Positions 32,948 to 40,559 of a stretch of 64,000 nt of DNA are shown piece after piece (positions within the stretch are counted from its first letter, which is position 1; each line of letters opens with the position of its first letter). Source of the stretch: a virus; IMG/VR virus record IMGVR_UViG_3300044765_000092, positions 1 through 64,000 of that record, one strand, 5' to 3'. The notes under the pieces were generated by a model. It saw nothing but the letters and a program-made list of their open reading frames with translations, searched no databases and was not told where the DNA came from. The position numbers and the translations under genes are program-made.

Positions 32948-33840
32948 GAGTCTTCGTCGTCGACGCTGGCTACTACGTTCACAAGACGTTCGACGTGGTG
33001 GCCGCCAATCGGAATCCAGAGTTCATCGAAAAGAACTGCATGTCCACCCTGTTGTCCAGTGTCTGCAAAGACGCGTTGGTCAACAATGCGACACACGTAT
33101 TGGTCTGCTTCGACGGCGGGAACCAATATCGCAGGTCTATCTACAAGGACTACAAGGCAAACCGCCGAAAATCCAATGAAACACAGATCACCAAGAAAGA
33201 CGGATCTGTTGTCACTGTGGCAGCATCTCCTCACACTATGGCTCGACCAGCATTCGAAATGCTGCAATTGGCTGGCTTTGCCTGCTCACGAGTCAAAGGA
33301 TACGAAGCCGACGACTTGCTCGGAAGCGCAGCCACCTCGTTAGTTCCGCAAGGCGCTCACGTAGTGTTGGGCACGCGTGACAAAGATATGGCGTCGTGCG
33401 TTGGACCAAAATGCTCGTTGTTCTGGCCTACGGAGAAGCGGGTGCTCGGCCCGGACGATGTGTTTGCCCATTGGGGTGTGTACCCGAACCAGATGCGCGA
33501 CTTCTTGTGTTTGACCGGCGACGGTGTTGACAACATTCCTGGGTCAGGTTTCTCACCCAAGACGGCTGCCGCACTGTTGCAGAAGCACGGGTCGATCGCC
33601 AACTGCCTGGAGTCCGATAATGTTGATGCACGAAAGCTGAGACAGAAATCCAAATCGCTGCAGATAGCCCGGAAGCTAGTGACGCTGCGACGAGACATCA
33701 ATTATAAGCTGGACGATCTGGTGCCCAATGCACCTGATGTTGAGACACTATCGGAACTCGTCTGGAAGGTGCCAGACTCACTCAAGGAACTAGGTGATGC
33801 CCGAAAAGCTGCAAGATTTAAGGGGCTGTTCAGACGCTGA
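32944..33840 (+). CDS. 5'-3' exonuclease / FEN-like nuclease (T4 RNase H type)
   Basis: A 298-residue flap/5'-3' exonuclease that should remove RNA primers and flaps on the lagging strand. Conserved metal-binding and FEN blocks are present: VFVVDAGYYVHK at the N-terminus, VCFDGG, the Arg/Lys-rich YRRSIYKDYKANR arch, GYEADDLLGS, LGTRDKDM and the helix-3-turn-helix LTGDGVDNIPGSGFSPKTA. GTG 32944 overlaps the nuclease stop (GTGA); the longer start at 32884 lies inside the nuclease gene. No polymerase domain is fused. Confidence 0.9.
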   Translation: MRVFVVDAGYYVHKTFDVVAANRNPEFIEKNCMSTLLSSVCKDALVNNATHVLVCFDGGNQYRRSIYKDYKANRRKSNETQITKKDGSVVTVAASPHTMARPAFEMLQLAGFACSRVKGYEADDLLGSAATSLVPQGAHVVLGTRDKDMASCVGPKCSLFWPTEKRVLGPDDVFAHWGVYPNQMRDFLCLTGDGVDNIPGSGFSPKTAAALLQKHGSIANCLESDNVDARKLRQKSKSLQIARKLVTLRRDINYKLDDLVPNAPDVETLSELVWKVPDSLKELGDARKAARFKGLFRR

Positions 33841-33952
33841 TCTAGTAGACGAGCATCACTGGGCCGCTCTCGAAGAGGCTCTGCGCGACGAAGACGAAGA
33901 TCATCAGTTCCAGGCCGAAATCGCCTGGTCGATGCGTAACGAAGGACGATAG
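33797..33952 (+). CDS. Short acidic ORF overlapping the exonuclease end
   Basis: A 51-codon reading frame starting ATG at 33797 and ending TAG at 33950-33952. It overlaps the exonuclease 3' end by 44 bases and fills the gap to the gene at 33955. The product is highly acidic and helical (WAALEEALRDEDEDHQFQ). A plausible site, AAGGAACTAGGTG, precedes the ATG. No function assigned. Confidence 0.5.
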   Translation: MPEKLQDLRGCSDADLVDEHHWAALEEALRDEDEDHQFQAEIAWSMRNEGR

Positions 33953-33954
33953 TC

Positions 33955-34326
33955 ATGAAAGACAAACAACCACTGTGGAAACGATGCTGGAACAAGCTCC
34001 AGTGGTGTTACTGGTCGATCTTCGGCTGGAACAGCGAGTGTGGTAAATACCGAGTGGTACCCGTGTGGATCGACTGCAGATTCTGCGGCTACGAGCCCCA
34101 GATGAAATACACAATGGGTCTGCGTCCTGGGGAGTTTTGGACACCACTCAACCGAATGGGTTTCTGGGCAGTGCCAGACTCGTTCATGTTTGGCTACACT
34201 GGTGATGATCGGTATCCACAAGCTACGTTCAAAGAAGCGCTGGACGCGGTGGCACGGTCCGTGATCATCAACACAAACAACGTTGTTCGTCCCTTAACAG
34301 TCGTGAGCAAAGATGGAAACTATTAA
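33955..34326 (+). CDS. Hypothetical Cys/Trp-rich protein
   Basis: A 123-residue protein rich in Trp and Cys at the N-terminus (CWNKLQWCYWSIFGWNSECG) and with DCRFCG near residue 40, so it may bind a metal ion. I do not recognise the family. AAGGA lies 10 bases upstream of the start. Confidence 0.6.
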   Translation: MKDKQPLWKRCWNKLQWCYWSIFGWNSECGKYRVVPVWIDCRFCGYEPQMKYTMGLRPGEFWTPLNRMGFWAVPDSFMFGYTGDDRYPQATFKEALDAVARSVIINTNNVVRPLTVVSKDGNY

Positions 34327-34417
34327 GCGGCTCTTTCACGTTTTGATCGGTGGAGTGCTCATTGTGCTGAGCACCCATCTACTCGTGACCTACATCATCT
34401 ACCTCAAGCACCTATAA
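34313..34417 (+). CDS. Very small single-pass membrane peptide
   Basis: A 34-codon frame from ATG 34313 to TAA 34415-34417. After a short basic N-terminus (METIKR) nearly all of the peptide is hydrophobic (HVLIGGVLIVLSTHLLVTYI), giving one membrane helix. It overlaps the previous gene by 14 bases. The ribosome-binding site is weak. Real expression is uncertain, but small membrane peptides at this kind of junction are common in phages. Confidence 0.4.
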   Translation: METIKRLFHVLIGGVLIVLSTHLLVTYIIYLKHL

Positions 34418-34428
34418 GGCAGTAGACA

Positions 34429-35493
34429 ATGCGCGTAAAAGAAGGCGACTACGCCATCTGTAAAGAACGACAAGAGGGACGAAAAGACCGCACGTTCCTT
34501 ATCCGAGTGGATCGCGTTAAGGAACATGCTGTGCTCGGTACGCTCGAACGCGATCCGCACATCAAGCGGGTGCAACTCGACGTCGAGACCAAGAATATCG
34601 TCTGCAATCTGGGACCGGATCCACATCCGGGTCGTGTTCATGGGATTGACACCGGGTTCCTTTACCGTAAAAGTTTCGACCACCCGTTCTGGGGTGAGAT
34701 CCATTTCTTCACTAAGCTTGACAAACTTACGATCAAGGCGTTCCGCTCAGCTTTGGACACCAGTGCGAAGATCGTGCAGAAAGCCAAGCTCCAGGAATTC
34801 ACTACCTGCGTGCTGACCGAGATCAGTGCCAAGAACGGTAAGTGGGCTGGCAAGTACATTCACGGCGGTCGAGAAAAGCCGAATCGTGTGCGCTATGCTC
34901 CGGAATTCGCAGCCGGCAACCGGGCAGCAATGGAGTATGTAATCTTGCACGAGTTCGGCCACGTTGTTCGGTTCAACGGGCTGACTACTCCCAAGTGGAA
35001 AGCTCGCTGGGTCAACGCCTATCGTCGTAGTGTCGAGCCCACGGTGGTCACCAAAGACCAGCTTCGTGCGTTCCACAAGGCAGTGTTTGCCAATCCGGAA
35101 GGCAGTGCCTCGTTCACCACTGCGCTCAACGACGCTGTCGAAGACAAGGAAGACAACAAGATCGCAATGAAGGCTATCCTTCGTTGGATCAAGGATACGC
35201 ACCGACTGACTGTCAAGGATCTGTCGATCCTGTATCAGTCGAAGAACATAGACGATCTGGAAAGCGTGTGGCCTACCGGGATCGTCGACACAAGCAAGCT
35301 CAAGCCTCTCATCACCGAATACGCAACGAAGAACCCCGAAGAAACGTTTGCTGAGGCGTTTGCATTTCATCTCACGGGCAAGAAGCTGCCCAAGTCAATC
35401 ACCGGTCTGATGGAAGAGTCTATCAGGTACGCATCCGTCAAGGGGGTTCAGCATGAAACAGATACGAGTCCAGGAGACAGCGGACAAACCTAG
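34429..35493 (+). CDS. Zinc metallopeptidase (HEFGH) of unknown role
   Basis: A 354-residue protein with the zincin motif VILHEFGHVVRF near residue 170 and a distal ETFAEAFAFHLTG near residue 305 that would supply the third zinc ligand (Glu), the typical gluzincin layout. The N-terminal ~95 residues form a separate beta-rich region. The long spacing, ~130 residues, between HExxH and the Glu region is large. Targets are unknown; similar phage proteins may act in virion maturation or on host proteins. It overlaps the GNAT-like gene by 41 bases. Confidence 0.7.
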   Translation: MRVKEGDYAICKERQEGRKDRTFLIRVDRVKEHAVLGTLERDPHIKRVQLDVETKNIVCNLGPDPHPGRVHGIDTGFLYRKSFDHPFWGEIHFFTKLDKLTIKAFRSALDTSAKIVQKAKLQEFTTCVLTEISAKNGKWAGKYIHGGREKPNRVRYAPEFAAGNRAAMEYVILHEFGHVVRFNGLTTPKWKARWVNAYRRSVEPTVVTKDQLRAFHKAVFANPEGSASFTTALNDAVEDKEDNKIAMKAILRWIKDTHRLTVKDLSILYQSKNIDDLESVWPTGIVDTSKLKPLITEYATKNPEETFAEAFAFHLTGKKLPKSITGLMEESIRYASVKGVQHETDTSPGDSGQT

Positions 35494-36187
35494 AACAAAG
35501 ATGGTCGGTCTGAGCGACATTAAGGCACGGCGTCAATACTGGGATATGTCGAATCCACGGTGGTCACCGAAGCACACTTGTCTGAAAGTCACAAAGGGTA
35601 ATGCGCTCGTCTACACGGAACTCTCGCGCGGTCTAACGGACAACTTTAAGAATTACGTGCTCACTTGGATAGCCGATCCTAGGATTGTCGACAAGCGGAC
35701 AGCATTGTCTGTAGCAAAGGAGTACACCTTCGACAACAAAAATCAACAGAGTCCAGTGCGAGCGGTGTTGTCCGGAGATTTCGAATCCAAAGGATTAACT
35801 CAAGTAGTGTTTGCTTGGGTTGAACAAAAGCTGCGTGGCCGTGGTGTTGGTCGAAAGCTATACACAATTCTGTACCGAAAGTCTAATCGTGGCCTTTTCA
35901 GCACCCCGATCAGCGAGATGAGTCGGAGTGCCTTTCTGCTTTGGTTGTCGTTATACGAAAACAATCCCAAGATGCGGATATCTATGGGTACGCGATTCAA
36001 GGCCTACGATCCGCTCATTAAGAGTCTGAGTAAGCTCGCAACCTGCACACCGTCACCAACATCTAAGCATGACGTTCTTATCCCACGCGAGTCCCTGTCT
36101 ATTTCAGCTGATTCAGCGTGGCTGAGCGACAGCGTTGACTTGTTCAGAAAACAAGGTGTGCGCTTGACTTTCGTTTGGCTGAAGTAG
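35453..36187 (+). CDS. GNAT-like acetyltransferase domain protein
   Basis: A 244-residue protein. Its clearest signal is EQKLRGRGVGRKLYTILYR near residue 125, which fits GNAT motif A (R/Q-x-x-G-x-G/A) with the following helix; AVLSGDFESKGLTQVVF upstream gives the preceding beta-strands. An acetyl-CoA-dependent N-acyltransferase is therefore likely, but with only one motif seen. It could modify host or phage proteins, or an amino group such as that on a hypermodified base; the last is speculation. Starts within the metallopeptidase gene. Confidence 0.5.
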   Translation: MKQIRVQETADKPRTKMVGLSDIKARRQYWDMSNPRWSPKHTCLKVTKGNALVYTELSRGLTDNFKNYVLTWIADPRIVDKRTALSVAKEYTFDNKNQQSPVRAVLSGDFESKGLTQVVFAWVEQKLRGRGVGRKLYTILYRKSNRGLFSTPISEMSRSAFLLWLSLYENNPKMRISMGTRFKAYDPLIKSLSKLATCTPSPTSKHDVLIPRESLSISADSAWLSDSVDLFRKQGVRLTFVWLK

Positions 36188-36197
36188 GAGACAATTT

Positions 36198-36602
36198 ATG
36201 ACGATGACCATTCGCCAGATCCTGGCGAAAACGCCGAATGATCGTAAGATCAGGGCAAACTATGTAAAGATCACTGAGCTCAAACGCAAGGCCAACAGGG
36301 ACGGCAGCACGCTGTTCCTTGCCAAATCGCATTCGTTCAAGGACAACGAAGGCAATACAAAGCGCGTCAAGGGCAACACCTATGTGACCCAGATTCGTGC
36401 TATGGGCAAGAGCGTGATCGTCGGTTGTACGTGTGATGATTTCTGGGCGACGTGGGAGGTCGCGCTCCACAAACAGGGCGCCGCACCTATCAAGTACTCG
36501 AACGGCGAAGAGCCCAACACACGTAACCCACTCAACATTCCAGGAGCATGCAAGCATGTTTGCGCGATGGCAAACATGCTGATTCGAAAGGGATACCTGT
36601 GA
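36198..36602 (+). CDS. SWIM zinc-finger-like protein
   Basis: A 134-residue protein. Cys-x-Cys (CTCDDFWATW, near residue 77) and a later GACKHVCAM (near residue 116) form the C-x-C...C-x-H pattern of SWIM zinc fingers, which bind DNA or protein. The N-terminus is basic. A strong GGAG site lies 7 bases before the ATG. It overlaps the sigma-like gene by 4 bases (GTGA), suggesting joint expression with transcription factors. Confidence 0.65.
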   Translation: MTMTIRQILAKTPNDRKIRANYVKITELKRKANRDGSTLFLAKSHSFKDNEGNTKRVKGNTYVTQIRAMGKSVIVGCTCDDFWATWEVALHKQGAAPIKYSNGEEPNTRNPLNIPGACKHVCAMANMLIRKGYL

Positions 36603-37657
36603 GTACCATCGCCTATCAGCACAGTCAGATGTTCGGTACCCTCAAGGGGATTACCGAACAGATTGACGTCAACCTTACGTCCTTCCAGTATTTGTCGGTG
36701 CTAGATCGACTTGTCTACAACGCTATTGCTCCTCTTATCGAGCATACTCAGTTCTTTGACGTGTACTTGGGTCAAGTATTGTCGTGGCAGACACGCAATC
36801 CAAAACGCAAGGCCACTGGCGTTGGACGGCAACAGTTCAGCGCCAACGTCGTTCTCTACTACCTACAGGACGATCCAGCCAAGAAGCTGAAGATCGTGCA
36901 AAAGACTAAGCTCGACAGAGGTATTCTGTTTGAGGCTCTGCGGCGTTGGCTCGATCTATGTATCGAGTACGACCAGATCAAGGACTTACCAGCAACTCCA
37001 GATCGGATCATCCATCTGACGGAGCTGCACTCCAAACTGGCTATGCGACCCAACGGAAGTCTACACTTTGCGTTTAGTAGCTGTCGGTATTGGAACGAGC
37101 AGGCTCAGCAGTTCAAGTCCAAGATCCTCGAGAAGTATGTTCGCAAGTGCCTGATGACAGCACAACGTGACTACAAGGCGCTGCAACACCGAGTTCCACT
37201 CAACGACATCATTCAGACCTATCTGATGGTGGCGAGCAAGGCGATTGATAAGTGCGACACTGACAAGGGCGTGCTGACAACCCACATCGAGAACTGGTTG
37301 TTGAGCGCTAAGAACGTCGTTGTGTCCACCTATCTGCAGGATGCGGCTGTGGCTGTAGCATCGGCTGCAACATCGTCAACGACGTCAACAACGGCCAGTC
37401 GGTCTAATACTTCGGTGTCGGGTTCTGTCTCGGGCCTGACGTTGATGGAAACAGTGTCGCTCGACGAAGCCGAAGACGTGGCTGCGGAACCTGAAACAGA
37501 CTACCTAGAAGAAGAGCAAGAGTTCGAGCACATGCGCCGTATCGCCAAGATCTTCGATTCTGCTGGTGTGGGTCGTATTCTGTTGGGAGTGCAAGAGTCC
37601 CTGTCAGTGAGCGACAAGCAAGCTCTTCACGCAGTGGCCGTCATTCCACGACAGTAA
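36599..37657 (+). CDS. Sigma-70-like protein, candidate phage RNA polymerase sigma factor
   Basis: A 352-residue protein. Residues ~183-241 read as a divergent sigma-70 region 2: after a helical RKCLMTAQRDYKALQ comes PLNDIIQTYLMVASKAIDKCDTDKGVLTTHIENW, matching the DLIQEG...KAIDKFDPEKG...TYAxxWI pattern that binds core polymerase and the -10 element. The remainder is helical, with a Ser/Thr-rich linker (~280-305) and an acidic stretch. The GTG start overlaps the previous stop (GTGA). The sliding clamp lies 35 bases downstream, an arrangement that invites comparison with T4 gp55 and gp45 in late transcription. Identification is by pattern and not certain. Confidence 0.5.
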   Translation: MSTIAYQHSQMFGTLKGITEQIDVNLTSFQYLSVLDRLVYNAIAPLIEHTQFFDVYLGQVLSWQTRNPKRKATGVGRQQFSANVVLYYLQDDPAKKLKIVQKTKLDRGILFEALRRWLDLCIEYDQIKDLPATPDRIIHLTELHSKLAMRPNGSLHFAFSSCRYWNEQAQQFKSKILEKYVRKCLMTAQRDYKALQHRVPLNDIIQTYLMVASKAIDKCDTDKGVLTTHIENWLLSAKNVVVSTYLQDAAVAVASAATSSTTSTTASRSNTSVSGSVSGLTLMETVSLDEAEDVAAEPETDYLEEEQEFEHMRRIAKIFDSAGVGRILLGVQESLSVSDKQALHAVAVIPRQ

Positions 37658-37661
37658 GGCA

Positions 37662-37669
37662 TGTAAATG
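37662..37669 (+). promoter_or_regulatory. Candidate promoter element TGTAAATG (clamp)
   Basis: Lies in the 35-base gap between the sigma-like gene and the sliding clamp, 23 nt before the clamp ATG. Same octamer as at five other sites in the window. Confidence 0.5.
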
Positions 37670-37692
37670 CAGGTTCAGCGAACAGCAAACCT

Positions 37693-38772
37693 ATGAAAAT
37701 CAAGATCGACACTGACCTGTTGACATCGACTATCAAGTCGATCCAAAAATTGGCTCGCGCACCTCTGCTAATCGGCGAGGTACGCGGTAAGTTTCTACGA
37801 CTCACGGTGACGGGCGGCGGTAACTCGTGTTCGATGACCGTACCGTGTACTGTGATCGACAAAGGTGGTGAGCGCGAGTTCGCGGTCGATGGCAGCAATT
37901 TTGCATCGGCAGTCAACAAGCGCAAGGACCTGGAACTCGAGATCGAAGCGTCGGTCTTGAAAATGCGAGCTAAGGGTGGATACGTGGCTGAGCTCATGGT
38001 CCAACCTACGGAAGAGGTCGTGGTTGTCCCTGAACAAGTCAAAGAGGGTAAGGCCACGATGCTGGGCGATGCATTTCTCAATCGGCTGCGAACCTACTTG
38101 GCCAAGATCGAGCTACGTCCTCTCTTGTCCATCTATTCGCATGTGCCGCTGGCCGTCAGAGCCACGCCCAAGGGTACGTTTGTCGCCTGCTTTGATCACT
38201 ATCAAGCAGCATTCACGTTCGATCGCAAACTCAAATCCAAAGACGGCGAGGCCATCGACTTTGTGATCCCCAGCTCGTTGTTCTCAATGATTGCTGGTGA
38301 GATCAAGGGTCAGGACTACAAGCTGGCGATCACCGACACAGCGGTCTATGCCTACAACGACGCGTTTGAACTGGCGATCGCCACGTCGCAACCCGACGGT
38401 GAGTCGATTACGCTCGACAACGTGATCGAGCTGTACGAGGGGCTAGCCCAACGCAAGCTCGACAAGGTCGTACTCAAGACCGATTCGCTAACCAAGTTCT
38501 TCGACAATGCCAAGGCTGTGTACGACAAGGAAAGCGTGTTTGAACTCGTTGCCAAGGGCGGCAAGGGCAATATCAAACTCACGTCAGCGTTCGGCTCGGT
38601 CAAATCGGCGCTCAAGCTGGGCCACGGCTCCTCAGACATCAGTCTCAAGTGCGACTTCAGCTTCTTTCGGGCAATGATGGCCAAGGCGCCTGACACGTTG
38701 GAACTAGAGGTCGTACCCGAGTTCATCGTCTTCAAGAACAGTCCTGTAACCTACCTCATGAGTTTGGTATGA
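37693..38772 (+). CDS. Sliding clamp (DnaN-like DNA polymerase processivity factor)
   Basis: A 359-residue protein with the length and three-domain beta/alpha layout of bacterial DnaN clamps. N-terminal MKIKIDTDLLTSTIKSIQ and REFAVDGSNFASAVNKRKD correspond to domain 1; later VACFDHYQAAF, DFVIPSSLFSMIAG and a C-terminal KNSPVTYLMSLV fit domains 2 and 3. It would encircle DNA and tether the replicative polymerase, which is outside the window. Its neighbours include a sigma-like gene upstream and SF2 helicase downstream. A TGTAAATG element precedes it. Assignment rests on overall pattern and length, as clamps have few invariant residues. Confidence 0.75.
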   Translation: MKIKIDTDLLTSTIKSIQKLARAPLLIGEVRGKFLRLTVTGGGNSCSMTVPCTVIDKGGEREFAVDGSNFASAVNKRKDLELEIEASVLKMRAKGGYVAELMVQPTEEVVVVPEQVKEGKATMLGDAFLNRLRTYLAKIELRPLLSIYSHVPLAVRATPKGTFVACFDHYQAAFTFDRKLKSKDGEAIDFVIPSSLFSMIAGEIKGQDYKLAITDTAVYAYNDAFELAIATSQPDGESITLDNVIELYEGLAQRKLDKVVLKTDSLTKFFDNAKAVYDKESVFELVAKGGKGNIKLTSAFGSVKSALKLGHGSSDISLKCDFSFFRAMMAKAPDTLELEVVPEFIVFKNSPVTYLMSLV

Positions 38773-39098
38773 GCAACAACAATCGAACCTATACACCTGA
38801 CCGCTGGGAACTGGTCAAGATCACCAAAGGCACTCACTCGTACTACAGAGTTCTAGCTGGATGGGCCGGTGGATTCACCACTGGAGCTAGCTGGAAATTG
38901 AGCAGCGGCGTCAACGAGATCGAGAAGGACGACGAGGCCTACCACTTCCACAACGCGTCAGGTAGCGTTTACTCATGCCGATTCAACTCGCGTGGGCTGA
39001 CTGGCCTCACAGCGTCTGTTCTCAGTAACTTCCAGGCGGAGCTGGCAGCCGACGACACGACTATCGAGGTTGTAGATCCGGATGAGGCAACACTGTGA
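38769..39098 (+). CDS. Small conserved phage protein (WELVKI / YRVLAGW type)
   Basis: A 109-residue protein with DRWELVKI, YYRVLAGWAGG and SGSVYSC. I recognise this as a type of small protein found in many phages, with no known function. It overlaps the clamp stop (ATGA) and the next gene (GTGA), so it belongs to the clamp operon. Confidence 0.65.
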   Translation: MSNNNRTYTPDRWELVKITKGTHSYYRVLAGWAGGFTTGASWKLSSGVNEIEKDDEAYHFHNASGSVYSCRFNSRGLTGLTASVLSNFQAELAADDTTIEVVDPDEATL

Positions 39099-39337
39099 AC
39101 GACAATCTGGTTAGTGCCAAGGAACTGCGAGACCTTGGGCTTAAGATTCCGGACAACATCCCTGACTGTGCCACGACTCCGTGGCACAGTATCACCTGGA
39201 AAGCTGAGGGTGACCCGACTGTGGATCCTTCCACTAATGTCCTGGTCATGAATCTATCGTTCGTATTCAACGAAGCGTTTAAGTGGATCGAGGTTCCGAT
39301 GTTCGTTCAAAAGAAACCGGAGGATCAGTGCTCCTAG
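39095..39337 (+). CDS. Hypothetical small protein
   Basis: An 80-residue protein, GTG start overlapping the previous TGA (GTGA). It has a central beta-rich part (NVLVMNLSFVFNEAFKWIEV). No family recognised. Confidence 0.55.
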   Translation: MNDNLVSAKELRDLGLKIPDNIPDCATTPWHSITWKAEGDPTVDPSTNVLVMNLSFVFNEAFKWIEVPMFVQKKPEDQCS

Positions 39338-39747
39338 ACGTACAGTTCTCGTACAACGCTCGGATCATCACGCCCATCAAAGTTCAAGACCGCCAATACT
39401 ACGTGCTGTTCCGGCGTAGCCAGATCAAGGGCCCGTTCTCGGTTCAGAACTCCGCATTGCAGGTACCAAACACGCTGGTACACATCGCAGACCTAAAGCC
39501 GATTCATCAGGACGAAGTTGTAGGCAACCTGTTCTTCAGCGGAGCCAACACGATGTGCAATGGCGGTATGCTTTTGGCCTACAGCGGCCTGTTCAAGACA
39601 AGCGTGAACTTTAGAACACCGACCGACTTCTCGGTCGATCTAGTGGTAAACACGCCAGATCTACAGGTGTTCAGTCAGCGGAACAAGGCAACGATGGTGG
39701 TGAGCCCGAGCATGAAACGCAAGATCAGAGAAAATCTAGAAGTATGA
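39328..39747 (+). CDS. Hypothetical beta-rich protein
   Basis: A 139-residue protein. GTG 39328 is selected because GGAGG lies 4 bases upstream; the in-frame start at 39283 would overlap more of the previous gene. Mainly beta-strands (FSYNARIITPIKV, YVLFRRSQI) with two Gly-rich turns. Not recognised. Overlaps the next gene by 4 bases. Confidence 0.6.
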   Translation: MLLDVQFSYNARIITPIKVQDRQYYVLFRRSQIKGPFSVQNSALQVPNTLVHIADLKPIHQDEVVGNLFFSGANTMCNGGMLLAYSGLFKTSVNFRTPTDFSVDLVVNTPDLQVFSQRNKATMVVSPSMKRKIRENLEV

Positions 39748-40292
39748 CAGCCAAGACCGCAAAAGCACCAAAGAAGGCGGAGCTGCGCGACGCGCTGCGT
39801 GAAGACAAGACGTTTGCCAAGTACCGACGAATAGTCAAGATGGTGCGCGAAGCACTGGACCTTGAGGCACTTGAACAAGAGGTGATGCGCCTTCACGTGG
39901 GGCGTGAGAGCCGGACTCTTGACGGCACAGTCCCAAGCCCAGACAAAGTGTATGCAGCGAACCAGCAAGACGCTAAGTATCGAAGCCGAATGGCCGAGAT
40001 CCGCGTTCAGTTGTTCAAGCAGTCTGGCGCGTTGGCCAAAGCCACCAAGGAAGTACGTCTCTATCTGGCAGACGAGTACGGTTCGTATGTGAGTGGCCGG
40101 ACCGTGGCTGAGCGCAACACCTACTTCAATCGCTACATGAACACAGCGATTGCACTGACCGAAGACATCGACAACCTGATGGAGCGCATCGACTTTTTGA
40201 TCAAGGACATCGATCAGATGGGGTTTACGCTGCGTCGGTCGATAGATGTGCTCGAACTCATATATGGCAAGAACTCCGATAGGCATGTATGA
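39744..40292 (+). CDS. Hypothetical coiled-coil protein
   Basis: A 182-residue, almost wholly helical protein with basic N-terminus (TAKTAKAPKKAELRD) and long charged heptad-like helices (residues 65-150). No catalytic motif visible. Its place between clamp and helicase genes suggests a replication or recombination accessory role, unproved. Confidence 0.6.
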   Translation: MTAKTAKAPKKAELRDALREDKTFAKYRRIVKMVREALDLEALEQEVMRLHVGRESRTLDGTVPSPDKVYAANQQDAKYRSRMAEIRVQLFKQSGALAKATKEVRLYLADEYGSYVSGRTVAERNTYFNRYMNTAIALTEDIDNLMERIDFLIKDIDQMGFTLRRSIDVLELIYGKNSDRHV

Positions 40293-40555
40293 ACAGTAGC
40301 ACCACCAAACCAGGACCTAGCTTCTGCTGGCATTGCAATGGCGACTTGTCGCGCAACAGTCAGGGTGGGTGCATCTACGCCATAGTCATCGACCGCGACC
40401 TCAACGAGCACCGTGTTCATAAGACGTGCGTCGAGGATGCAACAGCAGAACCAGGTGTGACTGAGATCAAAATCCCCAAGAACATTAGCCAACACACAGT
40501 CGAGGAAGCCGCAGACGCCATTACACGTGAGATTTTGCGCTCAGCTGTAAAGTGA
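40289..40555 (+). CDS. Small zinc-binding protein
   Basis: An 88-residue protein with FCWHCNGDL (C-x2-C) and RVHKTCV (H-x2-C) ~30 residues apart, making a treble-clef or zinc-ribbon-like site. ATGA overlap with the preceding gene. It directly precedes the SF2 helicase. DNA or protein binding is likely; no family named. Confidence 0.6.
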   Translation: MNSSTTKPGPSFCWHCNGDLSRNSQGGCIYAIVIDRDLNEHRVHKTCVEDATAEPGVTEIKIPKNISQHTVEEAADAITREILRSAVK

Positions 40556-40559
40556 GTCC

